Positions 21,701 through 32,806 of a DNA stretch of 64,000 nt are shown piece after piece. Position 1 is the stretch's first letter. Every line of letters begins with the position of its first letter. The translations under genes and the position numbers were made by a program. The stretch is from contig SJOL01001845.1 of the NCBI GenBank assembly GCA_004794785.1, positions 7,780 to 71,779 of the forward strand. Reading direction: 5' to 3'. This stretch comes from Opisthorchis felineus (Eukaryota > Platyhelminthes > Trematoda > Opisthorchiida > Opisthorchiidae). The notes beneath the pieces were generated by a model. It saw only the letters and a list, made by a program, of their open reading frames with translations. It had not been told where the DNA came from and searched no databases.

Positions 21701-24700
21701 TTCAGTCCTTAATCTTACTGTCTCAGAACATATTTCATATTATTACGGTGGTCATTTTGTTCCAGCCAAACAAAAAGCTTAACTTCCACGGCAAAAGTCA
21801 GGCGAGACAACTAACCGAAAACAACCGACTTCTAATGGTCTAGCTGATCGTGAATCTTCACCTGACGCGCACTTTTGTGTGTGAAAGTCGTTTGATGGAT
21901 ATTGGATCCCGACGGCAAATGAAGTCATAAAATGCAGTGAAAATAGAGGTTTATGTGACATGTATGCTATCAGTATGATAAGTGACAACGTACGGAGTCA
22001 CCATCGACCGAGTGATTAAAGTTCATGGCTGTATGTAGGATGAAAATGGCGTGCTCCGTGTTGTCGGACGGTCTTTATTTAGAACTTTATTGGAACTTTT
22101 GAAATATGAATGCGATCTTCTTAACGGATGGTCTGTATTCTGAAGGGACACAGTAGAGAGATCGCTGTACCAATGGGAGTGTCCACCCGGAGCTAGCGGG
22201 AGTTTCTTAAACCTAGCTAATTAATGGATGGAGCTGAATAATGTGTCATCAGCTTGAAGTAAAAGTGCCCTTTCACAAGTCGCCTAAGTTATCTTCATGC
22301 TTTTCAGTTTGTTATGATTGGGCCGGGAAAGACTTTTACCGAATAGAAGAGGGCTTCCAAAGGCGGTTTTCTGTCGTAAATTTTCTTGTTATTTTCGTTT
22401 GTGCATCCACTTGAATTGCATGAAGGTTCGTTGATCCCACCCTTTTTCCATCCTCGTAGATCTCGGTATGGAAGAGCAGGGTGATGAAGAGCCGGTCCCG
22501 CTTCCCAACGTGAACGCAGGGATCTTGCGAAAGGTCATTCAGTGGTGCACCTATCACCGCGATGACCCGCCACCACAAGAAGACGATGAAAACAAGGAGC
22601 GACGAACTGATGACATCCCAAGTTGGGACCAAGAATTTCTGCGAGTTGACCAAGGAACTCTGTTTGAGCTCATGCTCGCCGCAAACTACTTGGACATCAA
22701 AGGCTTACTAGATGTTTGTTGCAAAACCGTGGCTAACATGATCAAAGGAAAAACTCCGGAAGAAATCCGAAAAACCTTTAACATCAAATGTGATTTCACT
22801 CCACAAGAAGAGGAGCAGGTATGCAGTTAATTTTCCTTTTTTTACTTTGTCGGCCGCGACATTTTTAGTTCCAATAAATAATATTACCGGTACATAGAAT
22901 TACTTCCTCTGCTTGCCACTATGGTGGTCCATAGGTTTAATGGTGTTGCTGTCATTGTTTTTGGAGCATTGTATGTCTCAGAGAAAGAGAGTTTTGTAAA
23001 CCGTCATGGAATATGACTGAAAGCAAGGTCATGCAACCTTAGCATAGCAACCTCAGCATAGCTCTGCATCGTTCGGATCAGCATGGTAGCATGACAGCTT
23101 TCGTCCGATTATTCTAACATCATTACAAACTTTACTCAGGACCTGGCTAGTCGAATTGATATACTCCTACCGTGTAGCCCCTATAAGACGTGACAACGCG
23201 CTATGGATAAAGCGGTAATCAAGTAGATCCGATCAGGGAGGCTCCTACAGTGCTCTTCTGTCACAGTTTATCCCCCACAAACCTATCGTGCATCATTGCC
23301 GACAAGCTTTCAACTCCTATATTGGAACGCTTGAAGACCCTAACGTACGTCATAACACGTGGCGACCAGTTTCCGCTGCCTTCACAGTAGCTCGTTAGAG
23401 ATGACATTTCAGCTGTCGAAAGCTGCGCTTATGGTACTAGAACTGATACCAGTTGCTGACTGTTACGAGTGTATTGGAAATGTCTGTATTAATTTCATCT
23501 GTCACGGTGCACCAACAGCTCATGTCGCTACCAACACACTTACTTCAGGTTACTTCAAAGTGATCAGCTCCTGTGGCAGAATAAGGCCACTTCAGAAACA
23601 TGTATGCATTAAGTCCATGAGTGTTGACATGCAAGAACGGTGCCATCCATTGTATGGTGCTAGTGCCTCGGCAGACGGTATTTGGCTTACAGCGATGGAG
23701 AGACTGCACGGGATGATACCTTGGCTGAAAAAAATTCGGAGAGTACGGACATCCCGACAGCCGGTGACCAGTTTCTCGTATTGAAGAAATAGCCTGTTTG
23801 CTGGTCATCCCCAGAACAACGCAGGGTGTGTCATACTCTGTAGACTCCACAGCGTGATTATAACCGCATAAAAAAGACGAAGTTTCGTGATGGTTCGCTA
23901 CGAGGCGTGTCTCTAGCGCTACCCAGCTCTCAGTCAACAACTTTGCGTGACTATATGCGACCTGCAGGGCTACTGCAAACTTTCAGAGATTATTTGAACA
24001 GCACTGTCACCGTTGCTCTTGGATTCCAAGGACAGTTCCATACAATCCTGGGCTAGTTCGTACTCTCTCCGTTGTTGGTCCGAAATAGCACTTTTAACTA
24101 GGCTGTTGCTCCCACCACCAGTTTTTACCTTTTCATTTCAGTTGACACTGCCACGAAAGCACAGTCAGTAGGTCTTCTTCAGCAGAAGCTGAATAATAGT
24201 AGGTCTGTCGGGAGATATTTTTACAGAGTTCAAAGGTCATTGGTCCGTCTCCTAAGAAACAACTCCGGCCATACTGAGGAACTTGGAGGGAATTACTGAG
24301 ATAGGCAAACTGACCCACAAACTGGAATATTGAATTCGCAGGATTTATAGAGAAACTTGAAGTCCTGTAGGGGCTTTGGCAACCAGTGTTATCTCATCGT
24401 GCGTCCTTTCTACAGCTTGCATTGCCACTGTGCGCTGAAAAGACACGACAACCGAACGACCTCATTGTTTGCTTTTACGAAGGTCCTCTCTTTTTGGAAA
24501 ATCATGCACCAAGGATCATATTGATTGCCTTTGCTATTTCTATTCCCCTCGTATAAGGTCCCTTTTGAAACTCACCATACCTGAATCCTGTATGTGTATG
24601 TATCTTGCTGTCATTCAGCAACCAGTCTTTGGTCTGGTTTTGTGAAGTCCGTTGCAGGTATGGGACTCCGGTCAGCCTAACACTGTCTACAGCCCGTTGT

Positions 24701-26336
24701 CACTCTGGGGACCAGGAGGCCGTATCTTATCCATTGTTCAGTCCATGAATGCTACATAAATTACACCTTGAAGTACAAGGTGTCGCGTTCGCTCAAAAGA
24801 GAATATAAAGAGACTTCCGTTTGTCGTTTCTTATTGTGTTCAATGTAACTGTAATCCATCCTGAGGATTCCAGACCCCCATTCTAATGGGGATGGACATT
24901 GTTGCGACCCACCGGTTTTCCAGCCTCCTTGACCCATTGAGTTTTATTTCAATATGCTGAAAGTAGTCTGCATAAAATTCCCAACTAGGTACATTGATTT
25001 CCCATAAATCCCTTCCTCGCCATCCAAGTTTAACATTTTACGTTGTCAAAAATGCCCGATTTTCGATATCTTATGAGGTGCCTGGATGCCGTGGGCGTGA
25101 TCCACCTTCTTGAAAGAGGACCCGCGTGATTCCCCGTGTGCTTAACTTGAGACGCTGCAATATTTAGTTGCTAATAGGTAGCAGCAGTTTCTTTCCGGAC
25201 TGAATTAGTGTCTGGAAGTGCAGGTACCTCGAAAGTATTGTAGTAGGCTGGCTTCCTGTTTTTTTTTTAATCCTTTGCTCACAATAGCAGTTCAAGTGAA
25301 TTTTGACTGTACAACAGTGAGACATTAGTCTTCAGTGCTGATGCGCCGTCGATGATAAGGATGTAGGATACTGCATAACAAAGGATAAATAAATAAATGA
25401 AGACGAGGTTCGGTAGTCCAGATGTTACAAGTACTAGTCTATTAGTCTGTTCACATTAACCTAACAGGAGCATTACGCGACTGTTCCTACCGTCACATCG
25501 TCTTTCGGTCTAGTATCCGACCTGCTCCTGTTGTGTCTGTGTCCAACCAGGGTAAGAGATAGTGATGCGTATCGAGGGGAATACTTTCCCTCCATAACCG
25601 ACTAAGCTGTTACCGCGACGCATGTATGGCTATGATCCAGCACTGCGATATCCAAAGATTGGTTGAACCGCTTGTTCAGTCTGCCTCCAGTCAACCCTCA
25701 AGCAACAGTAAGAGTCGACATTGTGAAGCTACACAACATTTTGAGTTGTTCAGGCCAGTTGTGTTTGGCGGATACACTAACGCCCATGTGGGGGGGGGAG
25801 GGTAAGGTTGCGTTAATGATCAAGGGGACGTTGAAGCGAAAGTCTACGTGTACGCTGTACTGACAACGTGTCCCAGTACCAGATCAATCAAAGTATACAG
25901 CATACAGTTGACACTTTTTACTGCGTTGGTTGTAAATGGATGTTTCGCTACAGCATTTTAGTCATTTTATTTTTCAGTCGTCTTGTGTTTGAAGAAAGTG
26001 GGTCTCAGGCGAGCATGTCGGTCAAAATACAGGATTTGCTGCTCGGTTCATCTGCTGTTGGTCAACAATAGAAAAAGAGAGTCCGTCTCGCCTGTCGAAA
26101 CGAGCCCGTCGTTCCCTTTACCAGTTCTGATGTGTCGTTCGCCATAGCTGATTGCCATGTTCCGTTGATAAACGACCTTCTAGTTACAACTAAAGTTCAT
26201 TATAACATAACACTAGTGTATTTCCTGGTGGCCAGCTCCTTAGTCATTATCTGCTAGTCCTCTCGTGGTCACGACTAACCCGATTCGTTTCTTGTTTCAG
26301 GTCAAAAAAGAAAACGAATGGTGCGAGGAGAAATAG
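10130..26336 (+). CDS. skp1: S-phase kinase-associated protein 1 (Skp1), three-exon gene
   Basis: Adaptor subunit of SCF (Skp1-Cullin1-F-box) ubiquitin ligases: the N-terminal BTB/POZ-like fold contacts Cul1 and the C-terminal helices bind F-box proteins, in cytosol and nucleus. Joining 10130-10226, 22460-22818 and 26301-26336 gives 492 nt, 163 residues plus stop, the usual animal Skp1 length. Intron 1 (10227-22459, phase 1) and intron 2 (22819-26300, phase 0) have GT-AG ends. Visible family hallmarks are [54 protein letters not shown] and the C-terminal NEWCEEK. The ATG at 10130 is chosen because it matches the conserved N-terminus. Intron 1 is swollen by retroelements, including an antisense full-length LINE. 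Only mRNA 5' ends remain unplaced. Confidence 0.95.
10785..10902 (+). mobile_element. LINE 3'-end fragment (A-type)
   Basis: The stretch from CCTCAACCTCCCCAGAT onward follows the 3' untranslated end of LINE A (8520-8610) base by base with scattered changes: ...GGCGAACGAAAC..., ...CCACCGTACCACATGTAAGCG..., ending CAATTGAAGATG where LINE A has GGAGCTGATAATGATG. A 5'-truncated, diverged copy. The preceding 10380-10784 has no recognisable content. Confidence 0.6.
10903..11090 (+). repeat. tRNA-derived SINE
   Basis: Head GCGAGATGGTTCAGTGGTTA (A-box-like) with GTTCGAACCC (B-box-like) near 10955, then CTAGGCTTGGGCAG and ending GGGTGTTACAGCTGA. It abuts the LINE 3' tail at 10902. No clear target-site duplication. 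Confidence 0.82.
11105..13206 (+). mobile_element. LINE copy E1, degenerate, split by a SINE
   Basis: Starts in the endonuclease-RT linker (around [17 protein letters not shown] at 11320) and runs through RT blocks: [13 protein letters not shown] near 11526, [11 protein letters not shown] near 11658, [15 protein letters not shown] near 11695, a degenerate YADN catalytic box near 12213 in place of YADD, and [14 protein letters not shown] near 12298, in different frames. The 3' UTR is interrupted by a SINE (12779-12992) and ends in GATGGTGATGATGA at 13193-13206. Inverted, it is homologous to LINE E2 (32807-34829), sharing several stops. Not coding. Confidence 0.8.
12779..12992 (+). repeat. tRNA-derived SINE with 10-bp target-site duplication
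   Basis: SINE head GGGCGAGGTGGCTCAAGTGG, B-box-like GGTTCGAACC near 12843, body CTAGGCTTGGGCAATCTG, end GGGTGCTACAGCTGG. It is flanked by AAATAAACTG at 12779-12788 and 12983-12992. LINE E2 lacks it, so this insertion is younger than the E1/E2 split. Confidence 0.9.
13207..13420 (-). mobile_element. LINE F-type RT C-terminal fragment, antisense
   Basis: The reverse complement matches 32597-32806, the end of LINE F, including words such as GTTACGCCTGTAGCGTGACA and CGGCATATCCCTGAATTT. It encodes a fragment in which NARI, NLR and QQNGISLNL of the LINE thumb region can be picked out. On its left it meets the tail of LINE E1, on its right the tail of another E-type LINE. Confidence 0.75.
13421..13633 (-). 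mobile_element. LINE E-type 3' end, running into the assembly gap
   Basis: Read on the minus strand: a C-terminal [14 protein letters not shown] block followed by a stop and 3' UTR, ending in a GATGATGATGAT tail at 13421-13432. It matches 32807-33018 (LINE E2) almost throughout. The body would lie in the unsequenced block. Confidence 0.72.
13634..14025. other. Assembly gap (392 N)
   Basis: Unbroken run of N. The left edge is inside a minus-strand LINE 3' end and the right edge next to a minus-strand Gypsy gag, so the gap probably covers more retroelement sequence. Its true length may differ. Confidence 0.98.
14060..14821 (-). pseudogene. Ty3/Gypsy-type gag, broken by stops, frameshift and a SINE
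   Basis: Minus-strand frame starting with ATG at 14821. Residues such as [19 protein letters not shown] and FLGTVESRN match the start of capsid-like gag proteins of fluke Gypsy (CsRn1-like) elements. Past a SINE insertion it continues with [31 protein letters not shown] and [16 protein letters not shown], then after a frameshift with [14 protein letters not shown] and [20 protein letters not shown] near 14160-14240. Stops at codon 6 and before ESAIS destroy it. Gag packages the element RNA. The long terminal repeat lies just upstream (14843-15360). Family assignment is from motif style, not a search. Confidence 0.72.
14489..14668 (-). repeat. tRNA-derived SINE inside the Gypsy gag, 10-bp duplication
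   Basis: Minus-strand SINE (B-box-like GGTTCGAACC near 14625, body word CCTAGACAGG on the plus strand). Identical GCATCCACAA copies at 14489-14498 and 14659-14668 mark the target-site duplication. The head is short: the A-box side ends at GGTTAGACC, so it is slightly 5'-truncated. Confidence 0.88.
14843..15360 (-). mobile_element. Putative 5' LTR of the Gypsy element
   Basis: Begins TGTTACGG at 14843 and ends ATAACA at 15360, so its ends form the TGTTA...TAACA inverted pair expected of an LTR. On the minus strand it is followed after 21 nt by the gag start at 14821. I could not identify the primer-binding site, and the partner LTR would be in or beyond the assembly gap. The boundaries are inference from the terminal pair and position. 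Confidence 0.5.
15516..15750 (+). repeat. tRNA-derived SINE with (TTA)n tail
   Basis: Head CCGAGATGGCTCAGTGG, B-box-like GGTTCGAACCC near 15565, body TTAGGCTTGGGCAACCTGAC, end GTGTTACAGCTGAACG, then a TTA microsatellite to 15750. This copy shows the full family structure: tRNA head, body, trinucleotide tail. Confidence 0.88.
16712..17789 (-). pseudogene. LINE B reverse transcriptase, frameshifted
   Basis: Minus-strand RT in two frames: 17789-17229 ([49 protein letters not shown]) and 17191-16712 ([35 protein letters not shown]). The frame break at about 17191-17229 is at the same place as in copy A. Upstream it stays open to GEWNVNLN, where copy A has a TGA. C-terminal [13 protein letters not shown] is readable further down to about 16600. 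Confidence 0.87.
17779..17990 (+). repeat. SINE embedded in LINE B, same insertion as in LINE A
   Basis: Plus-strand SINE (GGCGAGATGGCTCAGGCGTC, GGTTCGAAC, CTAGGCTTGGGCAACCTGGC). It is bounded by ACTATCTCCA at 17779-17788 and 17981-17990, the reverse complement of the duplication in LINE A. Position, orientation relative to the LINE, and duplication are identical, so it was acquired once, before copies A and B separated. Confidence 0.92.
18482..19597 (-). pseudogene. LINE B endonuclease, broken
   Basis: Mirror of the copy A endonuclease with the same stops: after the SQ end at 19067, the SHWGS end at 18830 and the TIASI end at 18482. The [23 protein letters not shown] and DSDHA motifs are present. 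A few private substitutions (for example TSIQD for TCIQD) separate it from copy A. Confidence 0.85.
20104..22459. other. Rest of skp1 intron 1, no recognised element
   Basis: No coding frame with family motifs. A short palindromic TCCCCGTGGCGGGGA lies at about 21010-21024, resembling the one at 9237-9253. The stretch ends in the acceptor CCTCGTAG at 22459. I see no second promoter or exon. Confidence 0.45.
22460..22818 (+). CDS. skp1: skp1 exon 2 (residues 33-152)
   Basis: Opens after acceptor CGTAG with ATCTCGGT: the first two bases complete Asp33, then Leu-Gly-Met. It carries the acidic loop [12 protein letters not shown], the BTB core [12 protein letters not shown], the [20 protein letters not shown] linker, and the F-box-binding helices [19 protein letters not shown] and [18 protein letters not shown]. 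It ends ...GAGGAGCAG before donor GTATGC. Highly conserved, with no stop or frameshift. Confidence 0.95.
22819..26300 (+). other. skp1 intron 2, no recognised element
   Basis: Runs from donor GTATGC to acceptor TTGTTTCAG. Small open frames inside (for example 23359-23784) show no family motif. No SINE or LINE was recognised, in contrast with intron 1. Confidence 0.55.
26301..26336 (+). CDS. skp1: skp1 exon 3 (last 11 residues)
   Basis: Encodes [11 protein letters not shown] and TAG directly after TTGTTTCAG. The NEWCEEK end is a nearly invariant signature of animal Skp1. Phase 0 joins Gln152 of exon 2 to Val153. The exon is only 36 coding bases, so simple ORF scans miss it. Confidence 0.94.
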   Translation, partial: VKKENEWCEEK

Positions 26337-26672
26337 ATCGGGCGCAGCAACGCTATGTTGTCCGGCTCAAATAGTTCAACCTGTGTTAGTTCTTGTTGAC
26401 CACTTGTCGTCAGCAAGCGAAACCGTCACTTCACCAATGCTGCCTGAAGCAGCAACAACAGTATATTCAGCATTGACTGTCAGACTCTACACTTCATCCG
26501 AACACGATGTAAAATAAGCACAACTCACCGCTGCTACGGTGGTACCCAACTCATTTTCCTGTTTGTTGACCATTCTCATCCCCGTTTCATGTGCTTTAAT
26601 GAACTCTGTGCACACAGGAATGTATGCCTAGCTTGTTGCAACTCAACCATTTACCCCTACCCCCTTGTCCTC

Positions 26673-26678
26673 AATAAA
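26673..26678 (+). promoter_or_regulatory. Candidate skp1 polyadenylation signal
   Basis: AATAAA 337 nt after the skp1 stop codon, a plausible 3' UTR length. It is the nearest canonical hexamer I noticed downstream; transcript data are needed to confirm use. Confidence 0.45.
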
Positions 26679-27018
26679 TCTTAAGTACGAATTCGCAGCT
26701 AGTGGAAGAAAGGGGGGGGGGGCTTGGCACTTCCATTTTATCTGTCTGCGGTTTAGCTTCCCTTCACCATATCATCATACAACACTTGAGAATATGCTAC
26801 GATTGTTTATCCTTTCTGACACCAGCTTGGGTTCTTACACACAGGTAACCGGGCTTTGGTTAGATACACTATCATCGTGGCTTCTTTCTGTTTGATCTAC
26901 GTTACCAGTTGTCTACAGTTTGTGGATTCTATTGCTAAGGTCCCCCATCCATTGATCTATTCGACAAAAGGTGTACATAAGCCTTATGTGCATGAAGATG
27001 GCTTTCACACCCATGGTT

Positions 27019-27213
27019 GGGCCGAGATGGCACAGCGGTTAAAGCACGAATTTACTGACCGGAAGGTCCGTAGTACTAACCCAGCCTCTGCATCTCATCG
27101 GGTCTTGTTTAGGCTTGGGCAACTTCGCAGTATCTCAGCTCTCATGCTTCCTGCTGGTGGCATGGCAACTAGGCTGAACAATTATTATTATTATTATTAT
27201 TGTTATTGTTGTT
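27019..27213 (+). repeat. tRNA-derived SINE with (ATT)n tail
   Basis: Head GGCCGAGATGGCACAGCGG, a mutated B box (TAGTACTAACCC), body TTAGGCTTGGGCAACTTCGC, end AGGCTGAACA and an ATT/GTT microsatellite to 27213. More diverged than the copies in intron 1. The flanks 26680-27018 and 27214-28689 hold no recognisable gene. Confidence 0.8.
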
Positions 27214-28689
27214 ACTATTTACGTCCATGGTGGGCTGGCATGCGCCTTCAGATTGACCCGCATCGTCAAACCAAACCTATGGATCCCAGTGGGCGATGCC
27301 GAATGTTGTTTGCGCTGAGCCGCGTGTGTACCCAACTGAACGCACTGTATCTGGCATAAAACCCTGGAGTAGACAGAAGTGGGTAATTCTAGAGCCATCA
27401 GCATGCCCAGCCTCTGCTCCATAGTTGTCAATTCCAGTTGGTACATGTGAGCATTTGAGCCTCACAGTGCACTCGAAGGGTCATTGGTGGCCCGTACCAC
27501 TCATGACATGTGTTCTAGACATACATGGCTAGCTAGTACTGACTGTCATTCAGCTTGGCCTGCTTAGCAAACACGGACTCAGTTGCTGATTGCCGTACCC
27601 TTTGCATCGGAAAATAACTCGGCATAATCTTGCTGCACCTGCAATCATTTCCAAGCCAGACCATCCGGTTGAACCTTGTGTGTCGTGTAGTGGGATTATG
27701 TTGGGCGAGGCTCACAAGGGACGCCTAATCAATCCAGCTGATTGCATCTTGCCCCCAACAAAGTGCTCAGAGGAGGCTGTTTCAATGGCTTTGAAAGGCG
27801 CAGACACCTTGTTCTTGACCGTTTCCCCTAAGGACATAGGGCTTTTCGAAGTAATCCCCCCGTCTTCCCCTCCCTGTTCACTCCTCACTAGGCTCTTCTT
27901 GTCTGTGTGGTAGCTAAGCCACTGCTTCCATTGCTGGTGTATTGCTGTCCCTACTGCTAATGATGATTGTCACATTTGGACGTATCAGATTGAGGACACT
28001 GACTCTGGCTTTGTCAAAATCGTATGAACGTCTAGTTCACTATTTACCGGGATCAGGGTCACTCCTAAGTTTAAGACGGTCATATGACAAGCGCCCGCAT
28101 TTTCTTAATCGTAGCCATCTCACCTGCTTGTTTGTATCCGATCGATCGAACCTTTACTATAGCCTTTTTGACGACGACTGTCGTTTCGTCGACGAAGCAA
28201 TTTTATTGATTCCGGTGCAGCTCATGGTCTTAATTACCTCGTTGAGTTACTGTTAGCGGAAACACTATTTTCCCAATAGTAGCCAATACAAAGCAACCCG
28301 TCGTTCTTTCGTGTGAGCTACTCCGACGATACACCTTTGAATGTTTGGCTGGAATCGTACCTAATTATCCATAACACGTTTGGCACCTCCCATTGGCTGA
28401 TCACAAAATCTGTAGGCCAATTTTTGTTTGTGGTTCTTTGTGCTGGCTGGGTCGGTATGATGTGTTTACTCCACAGTCGCTCGAAGTTCTTATCTAAGTC
28501 GAAGCGGGTGATTAACTGCAAGGTGTTTTTTAGTCGCAACCGAATCCCCGTTTTCTAACGTGACCCCTCCAGGGTCCAAGTATTCGATGTTCACGCTCCA
28601 ATTGTGTGCACGTTGTTAACTTCATGGAAGAGCGTTTTCAAAAGGGCTGATGAAAATTTGTAGTGTACTGATCAGTCGACACCACCTTG

Positions 28690-31600
28690 ACTTGGTGGTC
28701 GGGCTTGATTCTGTAATGATCCCGCGGCCTAAGCTGGACGGAATCCTTTCCTTAAGGTTTAACCCTGCCAGCAAGCCCAAATGTGAGCAAGCAGACAAAG
28801 TGCAACAAGCCACCATACTACGTGTAATCGTAATACGATTCGGTGTGGGAATGGAGCCTTACTATCCTCTGCGATAGGAGTGGTGATCAGCATGTCCATA
28901 TTCCTGGGGCCAGCGATGCTGCCCTTCCCCGAGGAAGGGCGGATTAGGAAAAGTCGACCCTGAAAGTCTCACTGCGGTCACCAGACAGTTGACAGTGACT
29001 GTGACGCATCATTTAGTACGGTTGGAATAACTTTACAACCAAAGAGTCTGGTTCTGCTCAGGTGTATGCTGTAAGTAGTTTCTTTAGGAGTCAGATGGTT
29101 ATACCTTACTCCCTGTGCGCTCGTGCTAGGCAAGCTTCCCACGATCGGACTGGGTCGGACTGTTGAGTCATTAGGTCCCGCAAGAAAATCTTGGAACCTA
29201 TTGCATCGCGGGTCAGGCAATGGACGGGGCCTGGGAATAGAACCCTACCGCCTGCCACTGCCTTGTGAGTCAGAAGTTGGAGTCAAAGGCTCACTGTGAT
29301 GTACCTCAGACAAAAGCCCTTCGGCCTGGTCAACCGGGAGGTAGCACCCGTGCACGCTGCCTAGAATCAGCGGTTATTCCCCTTAACCTACCAATTTCAA
29401 CTCTAATTACTGCTCAATACAAGTCTCTCTGTTTGTGGCTTTATGAATTCAGCGTCGATTCCTAACCTTCTAACTAGAAAAATAAACCCAACCATGCATA
29501 AAACCGAGGAGTCAGTTCAACGTGGCAGCGTTTAATCTCCTCACTCCCTTTCAGACGGTAACACAGCTCCCTTGTTCATACCCTTTGCTACCTAAAAGTC
29601 AATGTGTGCTGTGTTACCGAAACACATATAAGATCCTACCACGGTAATGCATCCGAACAAGGTTCAAGCCAGATCAGTTTGTTCATGGTTTACTCCACAA
29701 GTGTCCAGATCCAGACGAGGCACCCCGTTGTCTCAATGATGAGGTTATTGCGTTGCATACGCGAGCCGAGGACGCTCTACTTGACTGCCTTCCCATGAAC
29801 AGTCTACTGTACGCGGTCAGGCGGTCCAGGTCCGTCACAATCTGCAACCAACGACTCGAAACACAGCATCTGTCCGTTATCTCTGCACGCCCCCCAACAA
29901 ACTGCACCACTGAGACTGTCAAAGGCGCATTTTGTGGGGAAATTTCGCAAATTCTGCGGATGCTGAAATGCATGGCTATCACTATTCTTTTGGACCTTTT
30001 TAGAAGAGTTCCGTCACAAACAGACGACCTAACTGCAGTGTGAGCATTTGAGTGCCACCGTGACATATTGAGCTATACTAATGGGTGTCTGTGACACTCG
30101 CAGTCTAACACCACGTTGGTCAAGGGTTAGAGGTGTGACCAACACAGTCTCCTGGTCCCCTGGGTTGGGGATTGTAACATGCGTAGCGGCTTGTTGCTCG
30201 AAAAATGGGGTTCAATGACCTTTCCCGCTGCCTTGCGGTCAGGCTTTTTGGCCAGCGGCTTTAGGCGAGGACACTAATCACCCACTTGCCTAGGTGTGGG
30301 CAGTCTCAGAGTATCCCAGTCCACGTACAACCGTGATTCTTACGACTCACTGTCATGCCAAATCGCCCACAGCGTGGTGTCAGCTCCCAGGTAGCCTAAC
30401 TTGTTACATCCATCAAAGCGACTAATCGAAAACAAACAACTGCTGAGTTCTCTTCTTTCTCTTTCACATGCTTTTTCATCCACCTTCTCCACTTTACTAA
30501 TAACTCTTTCCTTGTAGGCTCATCAGTTAGGACTGACGACCCCGTTCTTCTTGCATCGGTTTTGACCGCAACATCTGCGCGTAAGCCGACGCCGACAGTC
30601 TCAGGTATTTCACACACTGAAATCACTTAACATTGATGTTTACAGCGTATCAGAAGCAAGAATTCAAGTTGCAGGCACGGTGAGTGAGCTAACTGCCCCA
30701 TCACTCCACTCGCTTCCGGCTGCGCACCTCTGGCGATCCAGAGGCCGCTGTGGCAGGATGTGCACGGGTCGGCATCGACCTAATTCACAGGGCGGAAGTG
30801 CTCTTGCTTGACTGGGTACGCATTTATACTTGACTCTGTGCGGTTCGTCTGGTATCGTCTCATAGGCTGGAAACTGATCGCTGTCTGTTTGTCGTGTCGG
30901 CTTACTCCCCAACCGGCTTTAGCTCTGACACCATCAAAGCCTTGAATGTTCTTTCCAGGCGGGCTAAGAGCTCAGATATCGTTGTGGTTTCTGGAATTCA
31001 GAATGCACAAGTGGACATACTTAGCGTATCTGAGACTCAACTGCGTGGTCCAATTGCCTGGACGTGGTGCTTACGGACAATGCTGAACGGGTACTTCAGC
31101 TGTGTACTGACGGCAGACTGTTTTCTCCAGTGCTAACTTTCGAAATAACCAAAGTCGTCTTGCAGAACAGTGACACCGTTTGAATCTCGGAGGAATGCTC
31201 TCGCGGGCTCCCAACATAATCCAGCAGAAGGAATTATCAAACGTCAAGTGAAACTCAGTGTGCGCACCGATAGTTAAATCTGTTGGATACGGAAGACTAA
31301 GGAAGTGGAAGAGGTGAAGGAAGCCCTGCTAGGTTTAGAGTGAGTCCGAGAATGAGTTAGAAGAGAGTCCGAATCATCGAGAATAAACAATGCTTTATTT
31401 GTCCAAGAACAGGCGTGTATGAGCTGAAATGTACATACAAACGAGTATATAGGACGATTGCAACGCTCATGACATTCACCCCCGGCATCATTTGAATGGG
31501 CACGCATGGACTGACGTAGATAGGAGATGATGTACTGAATCAAGCTTTTTTGTTTCTCAAACTGAAAGGTTGAACGCGTAGCTCTTGTTCTATAATTTCA

Positions 31601-32806
31601 GGATAACTCGGTTGCTCTTCGGAGGACGGTGTCAAAGAGGGTTCACATGCTTGAAAGCTATCGGGCTGACGTCCGGCTCTTTCAGTCATACCTGGCTGAA
31701 CCTGGAACCTCCTACGGCCCCGGGGGCTTATGACTGCATATGTTCACTCAGGCGCCACCTAGCTGCTGGACCAGAAAACCTCCCAACCCGATTGTTCAGG
31801 GATGGGTGTGAAGTCTCCAGTCAGCGCTTGTCTGATCCATTTACCTGCATCTGGGAAAACTGGACCGTCTCAAACAACTGGGGACAACGTGTGATAGTGC
31901 CCATTTTCAAAAACGGCCCCGTAGTGAGTGCGGCAATCACAGGGGGATCAGCTTGACCCCAGTCACCATGAGACTCTTGGGATGACTTGTGGCTTTATGG
32001 TGGTCCGTGGCTCGACAGCGACAAGCAAGAGTCCAGCCTGTTAGGGATTGCGTTGACTAAACCTTCACACTGCATTACGTGCTGGAACAAAGCGATACAT
32101 ACAAACGACCCACAGTTTTATTATTCTCGGATATCCAAGGCGCACTCGACTCAGTTGACCGGTCTGTTCTCTCTATCACACATGCTCAGCAAGGAGTACC
32201 GGGGAAGTATGTGAGTACAGTGAGTTCCTCGTATTTTCCGACTTGCACGCGTGTGAGATGATGCGGGGAGCTCTTCAAAAGCCTCGTACACAAAGTGCTG
32301 TCCGACGAGGATGCCCACTTGCTATATTCCGATTCAATTTATCGATCGATGAGATACTGAGGGGAATGCTGGAAGGACCTCAAAATCCTGGTGATCAAAT
32401 GGCTGCTGACGGAAACATTGTCGAACTGGAGTACGCAGACGATATTGTTCTCGTTTCCGAAGATAGGTTACAGGTGTTTTTGGATGAACTGGCCAAGCTC
32501 ATCCCATCATTTGACTTGTGCTTTGCTTCCTCATATTGTAAAGTCGTCCCTCTGGACATGCAGTTGAAGAGACGTATTCGAATTTTTGGAGAGTTTAACA
32601 TATCTTCGAATTTTTATTAGTTACGCCTGTAGCGTGACAGATGATATCAACGCACGAATATGAAGGGCTTGGGTCGCGTTTGCTAATTCGAAATACTTTT
32701 GGCAGCAAAACGGCATATCCCTGAATTTCAATGAACGTGTGCTAACGGGCTACAGTTCGGGTTGTACTGCTATGAGACGAGACCTCTGCGGACAGCGAAA
32801 CTGGGT
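28690..32806 (+). mobile_element. LINE F, degenerate, truncated by junction with LINE E2
   Basis: The 5' part (28690-29060) is a diverged relative of the LINE A leader: GGTCGGGCTTGA, CATGTCCATATTC, CCCCGAGGAAGG. Endonuclease remnants are NVCCVTETHIR near 29600, SAYSPTGFSSD near 30894 and NAQVDILSVSETQL near 30993. RT remnants are AAGPENLPTRLFRDG near 31765, VIVPIFKNG near 31890, motif A FSDIQGALDSVDRS near 32130, motif B VRRGCPLAIFRFN near 32297 and motif C LEYADDIVLVSED near 32426, all in shifting frames. A degenerate SINE-like stretch (CTAGGTGTGGGCAGTCTCAG) sits near 30285-30330. Related to but older than copies A and B; clearly dead. Confidence 0.8.

Noticed and set aside
22468..22830. skp1 exon 2 taken as a stand-alone 120-codon gene
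   Set aside because: The last three codons (VCS) are intron read-through, and the ATG at 22468 is internal. Exons 1 and 3 complete the protein.
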